Positions 10,129 to 18,667 of a stretch of 22,632 nucleotides of DNA are shown here, one piece after another. Location: assembly GCA_030267965.1 (NCBI GenBank), contig BRYA01000101.1, forward strand, positions 7,310 to 29,941, in the 5' to 3' direction. Below the pieces are notes generated by a model. The model was not told the origin of the DNA. It saw only the letters and a list, made by a program, of their open reading frames with translations, and ran no database searches. Origin of the DNA: Triparma columacea (taxonomy: Eukaryota > Sar > Bolidophyceae > Parmales > Triparmaceae). The first letter of the stretch is position 1. The number at the start of each line of letters is the position of its first letter. Both the position numbers and the translations under genes were made by a program.

Positions 10129-10687
10129 GGGTTTCCCCTTTGGGCAAAGTATATCAAGGCAGGCGCAAAAGCCTGCATTGGATATTATACATATAATACA
10201 CATAAAGCACCACCTTATAAATCTATAGGACAATCTATTCAACTTGGTACTAAAGATATTCCTACTCAACTACCAAATACTCCTCTATTAGCCAAGTTAT
10301 TACGATCAAGTGCTAGTCACCTTAACCACCATACCAACTTTAACTATATATCAGATAGTACGTTTATAAATGAGAGTGATGATAAGGTAAGAAGAGAGAA
10401 GGAGAAGGAAGGAGAGTGAGAGAAGGCAAAGGAGAAGAGAAGGCAAAGGGAAAAAGCGAGAGACTGATTGATGGAAAGAGATGGAAGGAAGGAAACGAGA
10501 AAACTGGGGACAAAACTAAGGACAAAACTGCAGGCAATAATAACACAGCAAGGGAGGATAATATATGAGGGAGGAGAAAACAGTGGCTACGAATATGAAT
10601 ATCACACAACATATACACACACACACACACTACACACACACCCCTCCCCTAACCTCTTCCACTTCCCCCACCCCTCCCCTCCCCTAG
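10129..10687. other. AT-rich stretch with an open segment and simple repeats before the RING-CH/MYND gene
   Basis: From about 10165 the DNA turns AT-rich. A plus-strand frame without ATG stays open to 10386 and ends in AAG|GTAAGA, a perfect donor. It would join in phase 0 to the acceptor at 10687, making it a candidate 5' exon of the next gene (intron 301 nt). Its codons end mostly in A or T, unlike the gene that follows. A hairpin GCAGGC-gcaaaa-GCCTGC lies at its edge (about 10163-10180). Purine-rich repeats fill 10390-10510, and a (CA)n run lies at about 10611-10641. The start codon of the next gene was not found. Confidence 0.4.
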
Positions 10688-13519
10688 CCTGAGTACCTTA
10701 CGCAGGCCGCCAAATCCCTCGGTGTAACCCTCTACCCCGCCGTCCTCTTCGTCTCCCTATCAAACTCCACCTACACCTACACAATATACGTCCCTTCCTC
10801 TTCCTCGGATTCCCCCACCGTCTACATACCAATCGTGGAGTATAAAGTCGACCCTGTATCCAAGGCGTACAACAGTGAACTCGTACTATGCCACCCAGCC
10901 GCTTTGAAGTACGTACCCGCAGGTGCTTCTAGCGTGGAGTTTACATCCCCCGACCCACCCTCACGTTCCTTAGAGAGAGGTGTAAGTGATGATGATCGTA
11001 TGTCATCATCACCTCCATCCTCCTCCTCCTCCGTCTCTGAAGTTTGGTGTGCGGTTCTTTACCCTGTATCTGCAATCGTATCTTCGTCCTCAGAGAGGTT
11101 AAAGGGGGGGGGGGATGGGGATGAGGGTTCGATCGCACTGGGGAGAGCGGTGCACCCGATTGAGCTGTGCTATGTTAAGGGATTCATGAAACTTGACAAG
11201 GTAAGATAAGGAGGGGAAAGAGAGAGAGTCTGGACAAGGGGGAATATGATACCTACCAACCCACCCCAACCTATATCCAATTCCTTACCCCTCCCTTCCC
11301 TCCCTCCCCCTTCTCAGCTGCAGCTCACCGCTGTCCAAGGTGACGATGAGCTCGGATTAGTCTGGAAGTACTTATCCTCCACCTCCTCCTCCGGTTCCGT
11401 CTCCTCTTCAAGCCTCGCCGCAGCCTCCGACGATGAGGACGAGGTTGGGGGGGGAGGCCAACAAGCGAGGGAAGGGGGACAGGAGGTTATATGCAGGATA
11501 TGTAGAGACGGGGTACTACTTGATGTTGAACCTACGGAAACGCAAACGACTAAGGGGGGGAACGTTAGGTGAGACGCGCGGAGCGCGCAGAGTTAAAGAG
11601 TAGACTATTTTGGTTTGTGGAAGTATGTGTGGAGTGTGTGAACCTTGGACACCACCACACCCACCAAACCCCCAATCCCCTCTGTCAGCCACGGAGCAGG
11701 GGGGGTGGGGGATTGGGAGAGGAAAGACAAAAACACGCCTTCCTTAACTCCCCCCCCCCCACCCCACCCCACCCCACCCCAACATCACCATCCCCCCCCT
11801 AGTTCCCCCACTCTCCCTCCCGTATCCCCTCTTCCGGTATTCGCTCAAATCTCCACTCCCCCCTTAAACTACTCCCCCCCTCCCCCTACCCCCTACCCCT
11901 ACCCCCCTCCACCCGGTTACAAACACAACCCGCTAGTCAGCCCGTGCCAGTGTACGGGGAGCATGAGCTTTGTACATCTGTTCTGCCTGGAGAGCTGGAG
12001 AACGAGGAGTAGACACCCGCTAGCGGAAGGGGGGGTTAACTGCGAAACTTGTAGGTGAGTTTGAGAGAGAGAGAAGAAAGAAAGAAAGGGGGGATGACGT
12101 TACCCCCCTCCTCCCTCCCCTGCCCTAGCTGACGTAAAAACCCCTTCCCCCCTCTCTCTCCCTTCTCTCCCCCCTCCCCCCTCCTACCCTCAGTACCCCT
12201 TATACTCTCCCTCCCCCCAACCGTCCCACCGCCACCCCCCACGCACCCGGCAACGCCGACGGCGGTCTCGGTTGGTTAAACGCCATGCCCCAGCACGTCC
12301 TCGAGGCCTTCCGCTCCCCCCCACGTACCTGGGTACTTGTAAGCTGGATCGTTAGAAGAAGGACTGGGAGAATGCTGGCACCGGTTGTGGGGAGTCCCTG
12401 GTTGGCGATGTACTGTAAAATGAGAAGGATGCTGAAGAAAAGAGGGGTTAGTAGAAGGAGGTGGGCGTGTACGCTTTGTAGGAGGAGAGCGAGGTGGAAA
12501 TGCGTGAGGTGCTTGAGGAGCTATTATTGCTCGAGGGAATGCCAGGTGAGAGAAAGGGGGGGGGGGTGAGGGGGGGAGATGATGGAAGGGGGTTAGGCGA
12601 GGGTTTTTTTGGGAGGGAAGAGAAGAGAGAATAGGAAAGGAGAAGATTGGACGGGCTTTTCTGTTTTGTTGTTGTGATGTTCCGATGAAGAGGTAACCCG
12701 AAAGGGTGTATGGTAGATATGATATGCGACGTGCATTTCGGAGACACGCGCAATGATTAAACGCCAGCAACAGCGAAATGGCTGCCAAACAACCATCCTG
12801 AGGAACAACAAACAACAACAAGAACAACAACAAGAACAAATTGATGAGAAAGATGACAATGAAATCTAACTTTACCTCACTCCAACACACCCCTTGCTTG
12901 CACTCTCCTTTCGCCCCCAACACAAAAACCCCAGAACGTCGACTGGCACCTCCAGCACAAGCACCTCTGCTACAAGCCCAGCCGTCTCCTCCAATCCTGT
13001 TGCCTATACCTCCCCCCAATAATCTACCTCCTTCTCCCCTCCCTAAAATCCCACTTCCGCACCACCGTACTCCTGCTGTTGGTTGTGTTACCATTACTCT
13101 TCCAAGGCGTAAGCGCAATGTGGGTAGGACCTACAGCAAATGTGGTTAAGATACTTACGGACGTTGACCTACGAGGTAGAATGGCTGAGTTCGTAACTGT
13201 GCTATCTACTATACTACTAACCATACTAGCACGATCAATAATGACGGCTGCGGAAGCGACGAGGGAGGGTGGAGGGGGAGGAGGGGTAACGAGATGGAGG
13301 GGGCAGGGCGTACCCGAGCAGTGCGTTATCCAGAGGTCGGAGGTTGGGGGGTGGATGAGATCCAGAGGTTGGGGTGAAGGTTGGGACGAACGTGCAAAGA
13401 TTTTCAAGTCCTGGGGTGGGGTCGGGGAGGCGTGGAGGAAGGTGGGGGGGGGGGTATTGGGGTGCTGGGGAGGACTACCTTCTATGGGGGGAAGGGATGG
13501 AAGGGATATGCGGGGTTGA
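10688..13519 (+). CDS. Membrane protein with RING-CH and MYND zinc fingers, 5' end incomplete
   Basis: Exons 10688-11200, 11318-11568, 11941-12054, 12194-12545 and 12935-13519; all borders are GT-AG and phases fit (0, 2, 2, 0), giving about 604 residues. A RING-CH finger, the E3 ubiquitin-ligase type of MARCH proteins, is split over exons 2 and 3: CRIC, then C-x-C-x7-H-x2-C (PCQCTGSMSFVHLFC), then CETC, exactly C4HC3. A MYND finger is split over exons 4 and 5: CTLC, CVRC, YYCSRECQ, then DWHLQHKHLC. Hydrophobic segments follow (LLLLVVLPLLF and FVTVLSTILLTILA), so a membrane-bound ligase is likely. The 170 residues before the RING are not recognised. The reading ends at 13519, but dropping one base of the 11-G run at 13444-13454 gives a longer tail ending at 13595. 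Confidence 0.82.
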
Positions 13520-13527
13520 CCTTGATG

Positions 13528-13819
13528 TTATGGTTGACATGGTGGTCGAGAGGGCGCCAGATAGTCACGTGGGTCTAGTCTGCTCTGAAACTTAAAGTTC
13601 CAGTTTCCAAACCTTGCATCAGCATCAATAACATCATCATGACGTGTATAAAAGGTTGGTAAATAAAGAGTAAATATGGCACCTAATTTCATAAATGGAT
13701 TATTTGCCTTTTCTGATGGATCATATTGTGATATACTTAATACATATGCTGAGTTATATCCATATGGACGTACAAGCCATGGACTAAGAGTTATTGGTGC
13801 TGTTGTTGGAGGACTCATT
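13528..13819 (-). CDS. AT-rich open frame of unknown origin
   Basis: From ATG 13819 to TAA 13528, 96 codons. The first 75 or so (MSPPTTAPITLSPWLVRPYG to FGNWNFKF) use A/T-ending codons almost throughout and have the mixed composition of a real protein, with no low complexity. The rest overlaps, antisense, the 3' end of the RING-CH/MYND gene and looks like chance. Upstream the frame remains open through a signal-peptide-like stretch encoded by an 11-bp repeat. It may be an exon or relic of foreign or repeat DNA. I do not recognise a family. Confidence 0.35.
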
Positions 13820-13830
13820 TGAGAAGAAGA

Positions 13831-13863
13831 GATAACAAAGAGATAACAAAGAGATAACAAAGG
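13831..13863. repeat. 11-bp tandem repeat, three copies
   Basis: The unit gataacaaaga is present three times in a row, the last copy differing at its final base. Confidence 0.9.
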
Positions 13864-13923
13864 CACGATGCTCGAGTAGCTCACACACTAATTATATCCT
13901 TATTGTACGACTATTAAAGGAGA

Positions 13924-13972
13924 TATTAGCTACACACAGAGAGAGTAGCTACAGATAAACAGATTAGCTACA
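13924..13972. repeat. Three spaced TAGCTACA copies
   Basis: TAGCTACA occurs three times within 50 bases, twice preceded by AT, with spacing of about 19 bases. A related TAGCTCACA lies upstream near 13877. This could be a binding-site cluster or repeat debris. Confidence 0.5.
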
Positions 13973-14226
13973 CTTGTATGTAATATAGATGTATATACAG
14001 GATAAACAAGCAGCAAATGAAGAAAGTGAGGATATTTGAGGAATTGGGCCCGGGCAAACAAGGAGAAAATCAGGAGAAAAAGTCAAGGAATCTGAAAGGG
14101 GGAAGCTGGAATATATTATTTGCCTTAAGCTCCTGTCGCATCATCAATTTCTCCTCCTCATCTCCAATCGTCAATTTATCCTCATCATCTCCAATCCTCC
14201 AATTCACATTCCTCCCAGCCACCTTC

Positions 14227-14886
14227 ATGTCTCTTATATATAAGCACCCACAAGCTTGCTCCCTCCGACTCCACCTTTTCCTCCTCCTCTTCCTCCTTCT
14301 AATCCTCCCCTCTCTCTCATTCGTAAACCCCATCTCAATAATCACTCGCGATTTCAAAGCCCTAACCCAAAAACACACAACCCTAACAATAACCTCCCCC
14401 TCAACCCCCCGAGGCAAGGACCTACTCTTAGAAATCAAGTCTAACATCCGTCAAAAATCTAACTCAGGAACATACATAGTAGACGCGTTCGTATCAGAGG
14501 GTCGTCTTGCTTCCTCTTCCCACCCGGGCATCGAACTTGATCTGTTAGGTGAGCTTTTACCGCAGGGTGCGGTGAAAGACGCAATGCTTGATAGAGTATG
14601 CTTTGAAAGTCCTCTCGGTGTTGTTACTGGTCCGGTTGAGACTAATGAGGGGTATAACCTTATACTTATAAGAGAACGTGTTGGGTGTAAAAAAGACGGT
14701 GGAATGACGAGACTTGTTAAAGTTCCTAGGGAGGAGGAGGGTGGGGAAGAGGGAGATAAATGGGATTCTAAACTCGTAGGTGGAGGAGACGAGATTATGA
14801 CACTTGAGGATATGGTTATATTGACAACCATCAGCGGTGGAGTGGTGGTGGCGGGAGGTATCCTTGCGGAGATCGTCGCTAATTGA
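14227..14886 (+). CDS. Parvulin-type peptidyl-prolyl isomerase, probably plastid-targeted
   Basis: Should speed proline cis-trans isomerisation. One exon, 219 residues from ATG 14227. That start puts a hydrophobic signal peptide at residues 12-31 ending in SLS-FVNP, a Phe-containing cleavage site as used for stramenopile plastids; an in-frame start at 14017 would bury it. The rotamase part runs from about residue 60 to 155 and includes LDLLGELLPQGAVKDAML and GVVTGPVETNEGYNLILIRE, matching the usual G-x-L-G, GPV-T-x-x-G-Y-x-L-I-x-V-x-x-R pattern. After an acidic linker comes a C-terminal hydrophobic helix (about 195-216), so it may be tail-anchored. C-rich at the 5' end, G-rich later. Catalytic competence is not certain, because the family is loosely conserved. 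Confidence 0.72.
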   Translation: MSLIYKHPQACSLRLHLFLLLFLLLILPSLSFVNPISIITRDFKALTQKHTTLTITSPSTPRGKDLLLEIKSNIRQKSNSGTYIVDAFVSEGRLASSSHPGIELDLLGELLPQGAVKDAMLDRVCFESPLGVVTGPVETNEGYNLILIRERVGCKKDGGMTRLVKVPREEEGGEEGDKWDSKLVGGGDEIMTLEDMVILTTISGGVVVAGGILAEIVAN

Positions 14887-15403
14887 ATGTAATTAAGAAT
14901 GCGTGTATGTATCATGTGAAAAGAAAACGTCAAGTTTACTTAACCTAAAACAACCAAGTACTTCAACACCCCCCTCTCCTCTGAACTCGGATAAGAGCTG
15001 TGTGAATCGTAGGTTTTGGGAGGAAAACACACACAGGTCTGGCCAAACCCACTCTCAGTGAAGGGAGAAACTGGGGCAATAAATAAATCTATCAAAATAA
15101 AGGTAAGACTGACAACAATGACAATGATGACCCTTGTTAAGGCTTTATGCAGTTGTATTTTGTCCTATTGTTGATTTTAGTCTCCTATTCACGTCAAGGA
15201 ACCAAGTTATTTCCCCCAGCATCCTTCGGGTCGCCATTCCTCTCCCTTGTTCTTACTCCATCACACCACACTAACCCTCCTGATTCCCGTCAATAACGTA
15301 GGAACTTGCAGATAATCAGTATCAAATAGTTTAGCCTTTCAACTGTTACCGAAAAGACAGGTGAAAAGATCCTCTCAACCCCGGGACTCTCCCCTTCCCC
15401 GAA
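14887..15403. other. Intergenic stretch, nothing recognised
   Basis: 517 bases between the parvulin stop and the leucine-rich repeat gene. It should contain the terminator of the first and the promoter of the second. No conserved frame, tRNA or strong repeat was found. Confidence 0.5.
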
Positions 15404-16960
15404 ATGCCCCAAACAGCAGTATACTATGGCGGCATGGAGAGCTTCAGAGGCAATCGTGAACTCACAGAAGTAACTTTTGCACAAGGAGTGACGTCGATTG
15501 GCGAGGGTGCCTTCTGGGGATGCTCCTCCCTCACGGCCATCACCATCCCAGACGGAGTGACAGAGATTGGCAGTCATGCCTTCCTCAGATGCTCCTCCCT
15601 CACGGCCATCACCATCCCAGATGGAGTGACGACAATTGACATGGGCGCCTTCTCTCGATGCTCCTCCCTCACGGCCATCACCATCCCAGACGGAGTGACA
15701 GAGATTGGCAGTCATGCCTTCCTCAGATGCTCCTCCCTTACGGCCATCACAATCCCAGACGGAGTGACGACGATTGGCAATTACGCATTCAGAGGATGCT
15801 CCTCCCTCACGGCCATCACAATCCCAGTTGGAGTGACGTCGATTGGCGAGGGCGCCTTCGCAGATTGCTCCTCCCTCACCTCCATCACCATCCCAGACGG
15901 AGTGACAGAGATTGGCAGTAATGCCTTCAGAGGATGCTCCTCCCTCGCAGCAATCACAATCCCAGACGGAGTGATGATGATTTGCCGTAACGCCTTCACG
16001 GGATGCTCCTCCCTCACGGCCGTCACCATCCCGGACGGAGTGACGATGATTGACGGTGGCGCCTTCTGGGAATGCTCCTCCCTCACGGCTATCACAATCC
16101 CAGACGGAGTGACGACGATTAGTGATGGCACCTTTCAAGGATGCTCCTCCCTCACGGCTATCACAATCCCAGACGGAGTGACGACAATTAGTGAAGGGGC
16201 CTTCTACGAATGCTCCTCCCTCACGGCCATCACAATCCCAGACAGGGTGACGACGATTGGCGAAGACGCTTTCAATGGATGCTCCTCCCTCATGGCCATC
16301 ACCATCCCAGACGGAGTGACAACAATTGGCGAACGCAGCTTCTACGAATGCTCCTCCCTCACGGCCATCACAATCCCAGAAGGAGTGACGATGATTGGCG
16401 AAAGCGCCTTCTACGAATGCTCCTCCCTCACAGCCATCACAATCCCGGACGGAGTGACGATTATTAGCATGTGCGCCTTCTTCAACTGTTCCTCCCTCAC
16501 GGCCATCACCATCCCAGATGGAGTGACGGAGATTGGCAACTGGGCCTTCCAAGACTGCTCCTCCCTCACGGCCATCACAATCCCGGACTCAGTGACCACG
16601 CTTAGTTATGGCGCCTTCTACGGATGCACCGCCCTGACGAGACTCAGTTTATCTCCTGCCGTCTCCGTCGGTTTCGGCTGCTTCTCAGACTGCACTGCCC
16701 TAATCTCTGCCGCTGCTGATAAAAATATGCCGTCTGTCGAGGACCTTCTCCATTATAGGTGGCATCGCAATGTCGCTGTGATGGAACGCGTCAACGCTCT
16801 TCTGTGCCTCAAGGGAACCTGGGATCACGCGGAGGATCCACCCAGGAGATCGGCTAGGAAGCGAAAGCGAACTGACGGAGTTGAAGCCCCGCTAAAGGCA
16901 ACTGAGGCACGTGACAAGATCCCGAAAGTTTTGTGGAGAGTAATTCTGGAGTTTCTCTAA
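15404..16960 (+). CDS. BspA-type leucine-rich repeat protein
   Basis: One exon, 518 residues. After 17 N-terminal residues there are 17 repeats of 23 residues (18-408) with consensus SSLTAITIPDGVTxIGxxAFxxC, then one degenerate 22-residue copy (409-430). This is the LRR_5 (BspA/TpLRR) class, which forms a curved solenoid and usually binds other proteins or sugars; the partner is unknown. The C-terminal 88 residues contain a basic RRSARKRKR stretch that may be a nuclear signal, and end in IPKVLWRVILEFL. No signal peptide or membrane segment is seen, so a cytosolic or nuclear role is more likely than the surface role known from bacterial relatives. Codon use lacks the C-to-G gradient of most neighbours. 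Confidence 0.9.
   Translation: MPQTAVYYGGMESFRGNRELTEVTFAQGVTSIGEGAFWGCSSLTAITIPDGVTEIGSHAFLRCSSLTAITIPDGVTTIDMGAFSRCSSLTAITIPDGVTEIGSHAFLRCSSLTAITIPDGVTTIGNYAFRGCSSLTAITIPVGVTSIGEGAFADCSSLTSITIPDGVTEIGSNAFRGCSSLAAITIPDGVMMICRNAFTGCSSLTAVTIPDGVTMIDGGAFWECSSLTAITIPDGVTTISDGTFQGCSSLTAITIPDGVTTISEGAFYECSSLTAITIPDRVTTIGEDAFNGCSSLMAITIPDGVTTIGERSFYECSSLTAITIPEGVTMIGESAFYECSSLTAITIPDGVTIISMCAFFNCSSLTAITIPDGVTEIGNWAFQDCSSLTAITIPDSVTTLSYGAFYGCTALTRLSLSPAVSVGFGCFSDCTALISAAADKNMPSVEDLLHYRWHRNVAVMERVNALLCLKGTWDHAEDPPRRSARKRKRTDGVEAPLKATEARDKIPKVLWRVILEFL
15455..16693 (+). repeat. 69-bp coding tandem repeat array, 18 units
   Basis: DNA basis of the leucine-rich repeats. Units 2 (15524-15592) and 4 (15662-15730) are identical over all 69 bases, so part of the array was copied or gene-converted recently. 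Variation is concentrated in about 20 bases per unit, coding for the convex face. Confidence 0.93.
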
Positions 16961-17203
16961 CTCTTTGCGCTTGATTAGTTGGATGTAAGGCTGTCCGAAC
17001 TAACGTTTGTCTGAAGTCCGTCTAGAGGCCGTCTTGGAGCGAGAGGCTGGCAAAATAGTGCTGTGTTGTTGCATAAATAAAATTGGAGAAGTAAATTCAT
17101 CCCTTCATGGTATACGAGACAATAGGGGGATCGAAGTGAAGAAAACAAATACATCGAATTCTGAAAAATTGCTTACAGCCGCCGCATGACTGTATTGTTT
17201 CGT
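16961..17203. other. Gap between convergent genes
   Basis: 243 bases of AT-rich DNA between the stops of the leucine-rich repeat gene (plus) and the ankyrin/MYND gene (minus). It should hold both 3' ends; nothing else is seen. Confidence 0.5.
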
Positions 17204-18346
17204 TCATTTCTTCTTACCCCTACCCTTCTTCCCCTTCTTGCCATTCTTCCCCGTCGCAACTGCTCCTTCCGCTACTCCCACCACCGTTGCTCCCGCCGCC
17301 GCTCCCTTCCCTGTCTTCTGCCTCTCCTTGACCGTTGCCTCACTCTCCCCCTTCTCGTTCAGTGGTCCCCCGCATTGCACCTTGTGCTCCTTCCAGTGCT
17401 TGAGCTGGCACTCCCTCGAGCAGTAGGCGACGTTGCGACAGGGACACATTAGGAGCTTGTCGCTCTCCTTGGCAGTTAGAGCCTCGCAAACCTCGCAGCA
17501 GAAGGGACGGCCGTTAAGGTAGAACCTTGTCGTGATGTTGGTGATTGTATGATCGCGATAGGAAGGAGGGTATGAATTGAGTTTGTCTCGAACTACGTCG
17601 GAATCGGGCTTTCCGAGATGGAGGAATGTTGTGAACATCTTTATTGCGACATCTCTACTAAGGCTAGGGACTTCTCCTTTGCACGCTTGGAGGCAGATAC
17701 AAAACACATTATCCACGTCGTTGGTGGTTAGAATAGCACCGCGCGTGAGAAACAGCCTACATATGTCGCGTGCTCCATATTCCATAGTACGAGTAAGTGG
17801 TGAAAGAACACGTCCATCAGGGTGAACCAATGTCTTGTTCACATTTGCTCCATGATCGAGAAGTGCTATGGCGTTATCAATGTGTCCCACATTAACAGCC
17901 GACATCAAAAGGTTGGGGTAAAAGTCTTCTACCAACCCTTCGAGTCGTAGGTCCATATTAGGGTCAAGTCCATGTTGTAAGATCAATCTCAAGATTGTTG
18001 AATTGTCACTACTCTTCATTGATATATCTGCGGCCATGTACATGGCTTCATTGTTGTCGAAACCGGCCTCTAAGGTAAGCTTGACCATCTCAACATTTTG
18101 GTAATATGAGGCGATGGCGAGGACTGAAATTACCTTCCACTCCATACCAACAAGCTTTGTGTGAACGCCTAAGAAAACCTCAGGACCATGTTCCTTGGCA
18201 TACCCCTTGACGCGATCCCAGTCTTGCTCACCTGCCCAGTTTATGCACCTCTTTTGACCTCCTGTCAAATCGTCCCAACTAGATACTGCCACATTTGTGG
18301 TCTCTGATGAATTGTGTGACGATTGTACCTCTGATTGTGATTCCAT
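17204..18346 (-). CDS. Ankyrin-repeat protein with a C-terminal MYND zinc finger
   Basis: One exon, 380 residues. Residues of about 70-215 hold four or so degenerate ankyrin repeats (for example LLMSAVNVGHIDNAIALLDH followed by GANVNK). The MYND finger is at 283-325 with all ligands present: CEVC, CPC, YCSRECQ, HWKEHKVQC. MYND fingers bind proline-rich partners, so this looks like an adaptor. The last 55 residues are Lys- and Gly/Ala-rich and end in KKGKKGRGKKK, a possible nuclear or nucleolar signal. Codon use is mixed, without the C-to-G gradient. It belongs to a type often expanded in stramenopiles; the specific function is unknown. Confidence 0.88.
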   Translation of the reverse strand: MESQSEVQSSHNSSETTNVAVSSWDDLTGGQKRCINWAGEQDWDRVKGYAKEHGPEVFLGVHTKLVGMEWKVISVLAIASYYQNVEMVKLTLEAGFDNNEAMYMAADISMKSSDNSTILRLILQHGLDPNMDLRLEGLVEDFYPNLLMSAVNVGHIDNAIALLDHGANVNKTLVHPDGRVLSPLTRTMEYGARDICRLFLTRGAILTTNDVDNVFCICLQACKGEVPSLSRDVAIKMFTTFLHLGKPDSDVVRDKLNSYPPSYRDHTITNITTRFYLNGRPFCCEVCEALTAKESDKLLMCPCRNVAYCSRECQLKHWKEHKVQCGGPLNEKGESEATVKERQKTGKGAAAGATVVGVAEGAVATGKNGKKGKKGRGKKK

Positions 18347-18667
18347 TTTTGAGCGAACTTATCCTGAATATAAGTTTATAGCGGCAAATTACGATGTGAA
18401 AGTGATCAATAAAGCCTTGAGGCTACTCCACTTAGGAAGAAGTGTCGTGTAGGTGCTAATATTGGAATCCAACCAAATCTGCCGGCCTGCTTGCTTCCAC
18501 ACTTTTTTTGTGCTGTCCTGAATAAAATCACACACATAATTAAGGTCTCGTTTATTGAATGAATAATCATGAACTGGTTGGTTTGGGTCTTTATTGTCCT
18601 TCTCTAGTCGGTTTCGGTCTTGCGCGTGTAATTCCCCCCCCCTCCCTCCCCTTCTCCCCCTCATAAA
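18347..18667. promoter_or_regulatory. Promoter region of the ankyrin/MYND gene
   Basis: 321 bases between the start of the ankyrin/MYND gene and the stop of the arginyl-tRNA synthetase remnant, both on the minus strand. TATAAA, read on the minus strand at 18380-18375, is about 30 bases before the ATG at 18346 and could be a TATA box. An open frame across 18389-18664 has no conserved look. Confidence 0.35.

Larger units (their letters stand above)
13596..14226. other. AT-rich intergenic stretch with short repeats
   Basis: Holds the AT-rich minus-strand open frame at 13600-13819, an 11-bp repeat and a set of TAGCTACA copies, then the leader of the parvulin gene. An open frame from 14017 runs into that gene but has no targeting signal at its own start, so I treat it as untranslated. 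Confidence 0.5.

Noticed and set aside
12546..12934. Intron-encoded small nucleolar RNA
   Set aside because: The 389-base intron is long enough, but I found no convincing pair of C and D boxes or H/ACA hairpins.
12276..13118. 280-codon minus-strand open frame
   Set aside because: It overlaps exons 4 and 5 of the RING-CH/MYND gene in antisense and is explained by their composition; Pro- and Ser-rich with no domain.
14230..14245. TATATATAAG as a TATA box
   Set aside because: It lies just inside the chosen parvulin start, and using it would leave no suitable downstream start codon; most likely chance.
15290..16552. 420-codon open frame antisense to the leucine-rich repeat gene
   Set aside because: It follows from the stop-free 69-base unit. 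Its protein is a Cys/His-rich repeat with no known relation, while the plus strand gives a clear BspA-type LRR with a proper C-terminal domain.
15455..16693. Possible CRISPR-like repeat array
   Set aside because: Units are adjacent coding repeats of 69 bases with no true spacers, and the DNA is eukaryotic.
18389..18664. 91-codon minus-strand open frame between two genes
   Set aside because: No conserved look, lies in a promoter region and starts in a poly-G stretch.
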